Shown here: positions 56,928 to 64,000 of the stretch, one piece after another | Position numbering within the stretch: position 1 is the first letter of the stretch | Layout: each line of letters starts with the position of its first letter | Notes under the pieces: generated by a model | Told to the model about the DNA's origin: nothing | Databases searched by the model: none | Seen by the model: the letters and a program-made list of their open reading frames with translations, nothing else | Program-made: the position numbers and the translations under genes | NCBI RefSeq assembly: GCF_035917415.1 | Contig: NZ_CP109073.1 | Span: 3,308,501 to 3,372,500, forward strand | DNA from: Streptomyces sp. NBC_01803 | GTDB taxonomy: Bacteria > Actinomycetota > Actinomycetes > Streptomycetales > Streptomycetaceae | DNA length: 64,000 nt | Reading direction: 5' to 3'

Positions 56928-58193
56928 GTGGGACATCTGCTGATGATCGAGAGCTGGGTCGGCTCCATGAGCCGGCTGCTGCCGCGTGCGATCGGGGAAG
57001 CGGGGCACCGGTTCACGTTCCTCACCCGTGATCTGCACCACTATCTGCGCGCGGCGCCGCCTTCGGCGCCGCATCCGTTGCTCGCGGCCGGGAACGTTCT
57101 CACGGCCGATACCAACGACCTCGCCGCGCTGGCGGCTTATGCCGAGCGGCTGCACGAGGTGCTGCGCTTCGACGGGGTGATCTCGTCGTGCGACTACTAC
57201 CTCCCCGCCGTCGCCCACGTCGCCCGCCGTCTCGGGCTGCCGGGGGCCGCGCCGGAGGCGGTGACGGCCGCCTGCCGCAAGGACGCCACCCGCCGCGCGC
57301 TGGCCGAGGCGGGGGTGCCGGGGCCGGCCCACGCGGTGTGCCGGGACTGGCCCGAGACGGCCGCAGCCGCCGCGCGCCTCGGATATCCGCTGGTGATCAA
57401 GCCGGTTGACCTGTGCGCGGGGATGTACGTCCGCGAGGTCGACGGCGAACGCGCGCTCGCCGAGGCGTACAAGGCGCTGGGCGACTTCCCCGTCAACGCG
57501 CGCGGCCAGCGTCGCGATCCCGCTGTGCTGCTCGAAGCGCTGCTGGTGGGACCCGAGTTCAGCGTCGAGACCGTGTCGCACGACGGCGCCTGCCACGTGG
57601 TCGGGGTGACCGACAAGAGCGTCGGCGGGGCGCCCGCGTTCATCGAGACCGGGCACATGTTCCCGGCCGCGCTGGAGCCGGCCGACGCCCGCCGCGTCGC
57701 GGACACGGCGGTCGCCGCGCTCCGCGCGCTCGGCCTGGACCAGGTGGTCGCGCACACCGAGATCAAGCTCACGGCCGACGGCCCCCGGGTGATCGAGGTC
57801 AACCCGCGACCGGCCGGCAACCGGATCACCGAGTTGGTCCGCCACGTCACCGGCGTCGACCTGCCCGCCGCCGCCGTCGACGTCGCGCTGGGCCGGCGCC
57901 CGGATCTCGCGCCGCGCGATACGGGCGTGCACAGCGCCGCCATCGGCTTCCTGCTGCCCGAACAGGCGGGTGAGCTGGCCGGGTTCGAAGGTGTGGAGGC
58001 CGCTGTCGCGGCGCCCGGGCTGCGTGAGCTGGACCTCGCCGGGCCGGGCCGAGCCGTGCGGCCGGCGGCCAGCAACAACGACTACCTGGGCCACGCCCTG
58101 GTCACCGCCGAGGAGACCGGTGTGGCGCGCGGCCGGGCCGAGGCCGTGCTCGCCGGGCTGCGCCCCCGCTACGCGGTGGACGGTGCGGCGTGA
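56928..58193 (+). CDS. ATP-grasp ligase, first gene of metallophore-like operon
   Basis: I prefer the GTG at 56928 (VGHLLMIESWVG), with GGAAGGG upstream, to the ATG at 56907, which has a poor site; 421 residues. The ATP-grasp fold shows YPLVIKPVDLCAGMYV near 155, LLEALLVGPEFSVETVSHDG and the metal/ATP end EIKLTADGPRVIEVNPRPAG, so all main motifs are intact. Such enzymes activate a carboxylate to acyl phosphate and join it to an amine. Here it is likely the peptide- or amide-forming step. Its stop overlaps the next start (GTGA). Confidence 0.88.
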   Translation: MGHLLMIESWVGSMSRLLPRAIGEAGHRFTFLTRDLHHYLRAAPPSAPHPLLAAGNVLTADTNDLAALAAYAERLHEVLRFDGVISSCDYYLPAVAHVARRLGLPGAAPEAVTAACRKDATRRALAEAGVPGPAHAVCRDWPETAAAAARLGYPLVIKPVDLCAGMYVREVDGERALAEAYKALGDFPVNARGQRRDPAVLLEALLVGPEFSVETVSHDGACHVVGVTDKSVGGAPAFIETGHMFPAALEPADARRVADTAVAALRALGLDQVVAHTEIKLTADGPRVIEVNPRPAGNRITELVRHVTGVDLPAAAVDVALGRRPDLAPRDTGVHSAAIGFLLPEQAGELAGFEGVEAAVAAPGLRELDLAGPGRAVRPAASNNDYLGHALVTAEETGVARGRAEAVLAGLRPRYAVDGAA

Positions 58194-59029
58194 GGTCGCT
58201 CGTGGAGCTGGAACGGCACGTGTTGACAGGGGAGTTCGGACCCGACCCGGCGGAGCTGCGGATATCCGTGGCGTTCACCACCTGCCAGGCCGTGCGGCAT
58301 CGGGGCCGGACCGGTGGGTACCGGAACGAGGTCCTCAGCCTGCGGCTGGCCGGGGCGGTCGGCTCCTGTGCTGTCGAGCCCGGCAGCCTGCCGGGCGGGA
58401 CGCTCGACGACTGCGTGGGCGCGGACGTGGCCCGGCTGCTCGGCCATCCGCTGCCCGCCGTCCGGATCGCGGCGCTGGACGCCTATCTCGGGCACGTGCT
58501 CCCGCACACGCCGGAGAACGGCGCCCGCCCGTACCCGCTGCCGGCCGGGGACAGCCTGCGCAAGTCGCGGGCCCGCGCGCGGGCCGTCGTGGACCTGCTG
58601 CCCGAAGACCCGGCGCCGCGCCGCGTGCTGGTGGTCGGCGTGGTCAACTCCCTGCTGGAGCGGCTGCGGGAGCGCGGCACCGGCTACGTGGCATGCGACT
58701 TCAAGGGTGGCGCCACCGAATGGGGCGAGCCCGTGCACCGGGACGCGACCGCCGAACTCGACGGCTGTGATGCGCTGTTGGTCTCCGGTATGACACTGGG
58801 TAACGGCACTTTCGAACCGCTGCTGGACCACGCCCGCGCCACCGGCAAGCCGCTGGTGCTGTTCGCGCAGTCGGGCAGCGCGGTGCTGCCGCGTTTCCTC
58901 GGCGCCGGGGTGAGCGCGGTGTCGGCCGAGCCGTACCCGTTCTTCTGGCTGGACGGTGGACCCGGCGTGCTGCACCGCTACGCCGTGCCGAGCGTCGTGG
59001 GCGCGGGCGTGGCCGGAGGTGCGGCATGA
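58190..59029 (+). CDS. DUF364-type putative heavy-metal chelation protein
   Basis: A GTG start, 279 residues. The N-terminal segment has SVAFTTCQAVRHRGRTGGYR and AALDAYLGHVLP; the C-terminal Rossmann-like half has RVLVVGVVNSLLERLRERGT, DCDALLVSGMTLGNGTFE-like (here GCDALLVSGMTLGNGTFEPL) and VLFAQSGSAVLPRFLGAGVS. This is the DUF4213/DUF364 arrangement, described in Pfam as putative heavy-metal chelation. It could bind or sense the metal or metallophore, or act on an intermediate; its biochemistry is not known. 4-bp overlaps at both ends. Confidence 0.75.
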   Translation: MRSLVELERHVLTGEFGPDPAELRISVAFTTCQAVRHRGRTGGYRNEVLSLRLAGAVGSCAVEPGSLPGGTLDDCVGADVARLLGHPLPAVRIAALDAYLGHVLPHTPENGARPYPLPAGDSLRKSRARARAVVDLLPEDPAPRRVLVVGVVNSLLERLRERGTGYVACDFKGGATEWGEPVHRDATAELDGCDALLVSGMTLGNGTFEPLLDHARATGKPLVLFAQSGSAVLPRFLGAGVSAVSAEPYPFFWLDGGPGVLHRYAVPSVVGAGVAGGAA

Positions 59030-60134
59030 CCGTCATCGCCACGGAACAGGCCGGGCAGGGCCAGCAGACCGGGCAGGCCGGGCAGGCCGTCGCCCGGCCC
59101 GAGATGCTGGCCCTCCTCGGCCGCACCCCCCTGGCGCGGATCACCGTGCCGCTGCCGCATCCGCACCCCGGCTTCTGGGCGAAGCTGGAGGCGCTGGGCG
59201 CGGGCGGCCTCAAGGCTCGCGCCGCCGTCGCCATGCTGCTCGGCGCCCGCGAACGCGGCGAACTGCTCCCCGGCGCACCGGTCGTGGAGTCCACCTCCGG
59301 CACGCTCGGCCTCGGCCTGGCCTTCGCCGGGCAGGCCCTGGGCCATCCGGTGGTGCTCGTCGGCGACGCCGAACTGGAGCCCGCCGTCTGTGCGTTACTT
59401 CGCGCCCATGGAGCCCGGCTGGAGCTGGTGGAACGACCGGCGCCCAACGGCGGCTGGCAGGCCGCCCGTATCGCCCGGCTGCGCGAACTGCTCACGGACC
59501 TGCCCCGCGCATACTGGCCGGACCAGTACAACAACCCCGACAATGCGGCCGGTTACGCCGCCATGGCCGCCGAGATCGGGGACGCGCTGGACCACCTCGA
59601 CGTGTTGGTGTGCAGTGTCGGAACGGGCGGCCACAGCGCCGGCATCACCGGCCCGCTGCGCCGCCGCTGGCCCGCGCTGCACGTCATCGGCGTCGACTCG
59701 ATCGGCTCCACGATCTTCGGCCAGCCCGCCCGTTCCCGCGTGATGCGCGGCCTGGGCAGCAGCATCCACCCGCGCAACGTCCGTCACGACATCTTCGACG
59801 AGGTGCACTGGGTCGGCCCGGTGGAGGCCGTCGACGCCTGCCGCAGGCTGGCCAGGGGCTGCTTCGTCAGCGGCGGGTGGAGCACGGGCGCGGTCGCCCT
59901 GGTCTCCGCGTGGGCCGCCCGCACCCGGCCCGGCGCGGTGGTGGCCACGGTGTTCCCGGACGGGCCGCACCGCTACGTCGGCACCATCTACGACGACGAC
60001 TACTGCCTGCGCCACGGCATCGGCACCGAAGGCGCTCCCGCCGCGCGGCCGTTGGAGATCCCGCACCCGCGCGCCGTCGAGGCGACCGGCTGGACCCGCT
60101 GCCGCACCGTCGTCGATCCGCTGCGAGGTTCTGC

Positions 60135-60138
<4 letters not shown>
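59026..60138 (+). CDS. PLP-dependent cysteine-synthase-family enzyme, TTA codon
   Basis: 370 residues of the fold-type II (CysK/CBS) family. GGLKARAAVAML has the likely PLP lysine; VVESTSGTLGLGLAFAGQ is the substrate loop; SVGTGGHSAGITGPL binds the PLP phosphate. CysK-like enzymes in siderophore operons (SbnA, for example) make 2,3-diaminopropionate-type building blocks by beta-replacement; this role fits here by analogy. The leading 25 residues are Gln/Gly-rich. Codon 124 is TTA (59395-59397), so the operon may be silent until bldA tRNA is available. Confidence 0.85.
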
Positions 60139-61303
<1,165 letters not shown>

Positions 61304-61307
<4 letters not shown>

Positions 61308-62587
61308 AGACCCTCCATGCCGTGCGCGGCTTCCCGCTCGCCGTGCGGCTGCTGCTGGTCAACCAGTTCGGCGTCAACACCGGCTTCTATCTCCTCGTTC
61401 CCTATCTCGCCGTCCACCTGGACGAGGACCTGGGGATGTCCGCCGCGCTGATCGGTGTCGTGCTCGGGGTGCGCAACCTCAGCCAGCAGGGGCTGTTCAT
61501 CATCGGCGGCTCGGCCGCCGACCGGCTCGGCGCGCGGGGCGTCATCATCGCCGGATGTGCTGTGCGCACGGTCGGATTCGCGCTCTTCGCGCTCGGTGAC
61601 GCGCTCGCCGTGCTGATCGCGGCGTCCGTGCTCAGCGGGTTGGCGGGCGCCCTGTTCAACCCGGCGGTGCGCGCCTACATCTCGGTCGAGTCGGGAGAGC
61701 GGAAGGCCGAGGCGTTCGCGCTCTTCCAGGTGTTCGCGATGGCCGGGGCGCTCGCCGGACCGTTGCTCGGCAGCGCGCTGCTGCTGATCGACTTCCGCGC
61801 CTCGGCGCTCACCGCCGCCGCGATCTTCGCCGCGCTCACCGTGGCGCAGGCCGTCGTGCTGCCCGCGCGTGAGGTGCCGAAGGCGGATGGCGGCCGGGCC
61901 GGCGTGCTCGCCGACTGGCGCGAGGTCGTGTCCAACCGCCGCTTCCTGGCCTTCGCCGTCGCCATGACCGGCATGTTCACGCTGGAGAGCCAGCTCTACC
62001 TGCTGCTTCCGGACGGCGCCAGGACCGCCACCGGATGGCAGGGAGCGCCGAGCCTGATCTTCCTGGTGGGCACGGTCGCGAGCCTCGCCCTCCAGCTCCG
62101 CGTCACCACCGCGCTCAAGAGCCGTGGCAGCCGGGGCCGTTGGATCGCCGCCGGACTCGCCTGCATGGGGCTGGCGTTCGTGCCACCGCTGCTGGTGGTG
62201 TCCGGCGACGCGCCGGGCGGGCCGGTGCCGCGGCTGCTGCCGGTGCTCGCGGGCGCGGCACTGCTCTACCTCGGTGTGATGGCGGCCCAGCCGTTCGTCA
62301 TGGAGCTGATCCCCGCGTTCGGCCGTCAGGCCCTCACCGGCACCCGTTTCGGCCTCTTCTACGTCGTCTCCGGCGTCGTGGCGGCGGCCGGGAACACGGC
62401 CGTGGGCTGGGCCATGGACCTCGGCGAACGCGGCGGCCGGCCGTGGCTGCCGTGGCTGTGCTGCGTCGCCGTCGGCCTGCTCTCCGCCGCCGGGGTGGCG
62501 CTGTTGAGCCGCCGGAACGCGCTGCCCGAGCCCGCCCCGGCCGAAGCCCGTCCCGCCGCCGTGTCCACCCGGCAGGCCGTGCCATGA
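61304..62587 (+). CDS. MFS exporter
   Basis: 427 residues with about twelve membrane helices: NQFGVNTGFYLLVPYLAVHL, GVVLGVRNLSQQGLFIIGGS then ADRLGARG (MFS motif A) and PLLGSALLLIDFRASALTAA. It is of the drug/siderophore exporter type (like EntS or SbnD in place and role). By context it should export the operon product. GGGAGG-like sequence and 4-bp overlaps with both neighbours. Confidence 0.88.
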
Positions 62588-63405
62588 CTGGCGGCGAGAA
62601 CCTGCTCACCGACCGGCCCGAGCTGTACGAGGCCCGGTTCCCCGATCCGGAACGGCTCGCCGCCCGCTGGGCGGAGGAGGTGCTGCGGCGCCACGGCGCC
62701 GGGCCGCGCGTGCTGGACGCGGGCTGCGGCACCGGGCGGGACGCCGCGCACCTGCACGGCCTCGGCCGTCGGGTCGTCGGCATCGACCTCGCCCCAACGA
62801 TGCTCGCGCACGCCCGCGCCCACCACCCGGGTCCCGAGTATCTCCGGGCCGACCTGCGGGACTTCGATCTCGGCCGCCGGACGGTCGACGCCGTGCTCTG
62901 CCTGGACAGCGCGCTGTTGTACTGCCACACCAACGCGGAACTGGCCGGGTTTCTCGCGGCCTGCCGCCGACATCTGTCCCCCGGCGGCCTGCTCGTCGTG
63001 GAGATGCGCAACGGCGCGTTCTTCCTGGGGTCTTGCGAGCTGCTCGACGCGCCGACGACACGGTCGCTCACCGACGGCGGCGTCACCCGCACGGCCGTCA
63101 CCACCCTGTGGATCGACCGCGCCGCGCAACTCCTGTGCCGACGCCGGGTGTGGACCGCCGACGACGGCTCGCCGCCCATCGAGCAGCGCTCCGCCTGGCG
63201 GCTGCTCTTCCCGCAGGAGCTGCGCCATCTCCTCACCGGTGCCGGCTTCGACGTGCTGGAGCTGCACGACGGACCCGGTCCGCGTACCGACCCGCCCTGG
63301 CGTCTGGGCGCGCCCGCGCCGGGCGGCACCGCCGACGGCGACCGGCTGCACGTGGTCGCCCGGCTCTCCGCTCACCCCGATTCCCCCGATCCCCCGATTT
63401 CCTGA
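62584..63405 (+). CDS. class I SAM-dependent methyltransferase
   Basis: 273 residues. The SAM site is VLDAGCGTGRDAAHLHGLG (about 42), then GIDLAPTMLAHAR and AVLCLDSALLYCHTNAEL. The fold is a small-molecule methyltransferase; the acceptor is unknown. It would add a methyl group late in the pathway. The overlap with the exporter gene is 4 bp. Afterwards comes 75 bp of T/C/A-rich repeated CTCCCC(A/C)A words before the next gene. Confidence 0.85.
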   Translation: MTGGENLLTDRPELYEARFPDPERLAARWAEEVLRRHGAGPRVLDAGCGTGRDAAHLHGLGRRVVGIDLAPTMLAHARAHHPGPEYLRADLRDFDLGRRTVDAVLCLDSALLYCHTNAELAGFLAACRRHLSPGGLLVVEMRNGAFFLGSCELLDAPTTRSLTDGGVTRTAVTTLWIDRAAQLLCRRRVWTADDGSPPIEQRSAWRLLFPQELRHLLTGAGFDVLELHDGPGPRTDPPWRLGAPAPGGTADGDRLHVVARLSAHPDSPDPPIS

Positions 63406-63480
63406 CCTCCCCCAACTCCCTCAAACTCCCTCAAATTCTCCCAACTCCCCCAATTCCCCAGTGAATGAGGAACGATCAGC

Positions 63481-64000
63481 ATGACCGACCACACGAGATC
63501 CCTCCCCGACGGCCCCGGCCGTCGCACCGTCCTGGCCGTCGGCGGCGGCGCGGCCACCGCCCTGGCGCTCACTGCCTGTGGCGGCGGCTCCGGCGCCGGT
63601 TCCGGCGCGGACTCCGGCGGGAACGGCGACGGAGGCGAGCCGCGCCGGGGCGGACGGCTCCGGGCCGCCTTCGCCGGCGGCGGCGCGAGCGAGACGCTGG
63701 ACCCGCACCTGACGAACCTGTTCGCCGACGCCGCCCGCGCCAAGGCCCTGTTCGACAAGCTCGCGGACTTCGGCGCCGACATGTCCGCCCAGCCCCGCCT
63801 CGCCGAGCGCTGGGAGCCCAGCGACGGTCTGGACCGCTGGACCGTCACCCTGCGCGAGGCCCAGTGGCACGACGGCGCGCCGGTCACCGCCGCCGATGTC
63901 CTCCACAGCTACCGCCGGATAGCCGATCCCGACCAGGCGTTCCGCGCCAAGGCGTCGCTGGAGCCCATCGATCTGGACGCCAGCCGGGTGGTGGACGACC
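63481..64000 (+). CDS. ABC transporter solute-binding lipoprotein, cut by window end
   Basis: Partial: 173 codons before the window ends. The N-terminus has GRRTVLAVGGGAATALALTA before CGGGSG: Tat signal plus lipobox. The family 5 solute-binding domain starts RRGGRLRAAFAGGGASETLD and has LAERWEPSDGLDRWTVTLRE and ADVLHSYRRI. This group binds peptides, nickel or opine-type metal complexes. In this operon it is the likely receptor for the loaded chelator; permease and ATPase genes should follow beyond 64,000. Confidence 0.9.
   Translation, partial: MTDHTRSLPDGPGRRTVLAVGGGAATALALTACGGGSGAGSGADSGGNGDGGEPRRGGRLRAAFAGGGASETLDPHLTNLFADAARAKALFDKLADFGADMSAQPRLAERWEPSDGLDRWTVTLREAQWHDGAPVTAADVLHSYRRIADPDQAFRAKASLEPIDLDASRVVDD

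Overview
The window is typical Streptomyces (or a close actinomycete) chromosome. GC is very high, coding frames are GC-skewed at third positions, and genes often overlap by 4 bp (ATGA or GTGA). TTA codons are rare. The gene set is characteristic: geosmin synthase, a subtilisin-inhibitor-like protein, many sigma factors, an AfsR/SARP regulator, and SigB-family sigma genes beside tadA and upp. No rRNA, CRISPR array, PKS or NRPS was seen. All calls are from reading the sequence; no database search was run.

Layout. (1) 1-8.7 kb is a gene graveyard: a frameshifted gene, a 5'-truncated polymorphic toxin tip with its likely immunity gene, fragments of an alpha/beta hydrolase, a BTAD regulator, a quinone oxidoreductase, an SRPBCC protein and a DHFR-like protein, and three transposase remnants. 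Intact islands are an MpaB-like oxygenase fused to EF-hands and a divergent TetR/SDR pair. (2) 8.7-20.4 kb holds a PrmC/HemK-like methyltransferase, a Ser/Thr kinase with an eight-unit PQQ-type propeller, two ECF-like sigma genes, an acyl-CoA ligase, a very large PAS/degenerate-kinase/receiver protein, and an SSI-like protease inhibitor. (3) 20.5-21.4 kb holds tRNA-Ser(GCT) and tRNA-Arg(ACG), followed by the ghost of an integrated element: a decayed tyrosine integrase bounded by two copies of the tRNA-Arg 3' end. (4) 21.6-31.4 kb is housekeeping and stress: a DNA-repair glycosylase, an F420-type oxidoreductase, a Rieske lipoprotein, a membrane protein/ECF sigma/anti-sigma operon, two SigB-family sigma factors, tRNA-Ser(CGA), tadA and its partner gene, upp, and a LytR-C protein.

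(5) 31.4-42.7 kb contains a broken M28 peptidase, an AEC transporter, a compact chorismate-lyase-like/PobA-like/UbiA operon that could make a prenylated hydroxybenzoate, an SDR-DUF2867 protein, geoA and small secreted or membrane proteins. (6) 42.8-54.3 kb is rich in STAND NTPases: a SARP-NB-ARC-TPR regulator, a divergent NB-ARC protein with a TTA codon, a glycosyltransferase-like pair, a TerD remnant, and an NB-ARC protein with eleven exact-length 126-bp TPR units. (7) 54.2-64.0 kb holds a UvrA-like ABC ATPase. Divergent from it is an AT-rich Fur-superfamily-like operator ahead of at least seven co-directional genes: ATP-grasp ligase, DUF364 metal-chelation protein, cysteine-synthase-like PLP enzyme, enolase-superfamily epimerase, MFS exporter, methyltransferase and an ABC solute-binding lipoprotein. 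The first six are joined by five consecutive 4-bp overlaps. This looks like a metal-regulated operon that makes, exports and re-imports a small amino-acid-derived metallophore; it is the strongest candidate here for an undescribed system. The window ends inside the seventh gene.

TTA codons were found in five predicted genes (chorismate-lyase-like, NB-ARC, a hypothetical beside the glycosyltransferase, UvrA-like and the PLP synthase), suggesting bldA control over much of the right half.
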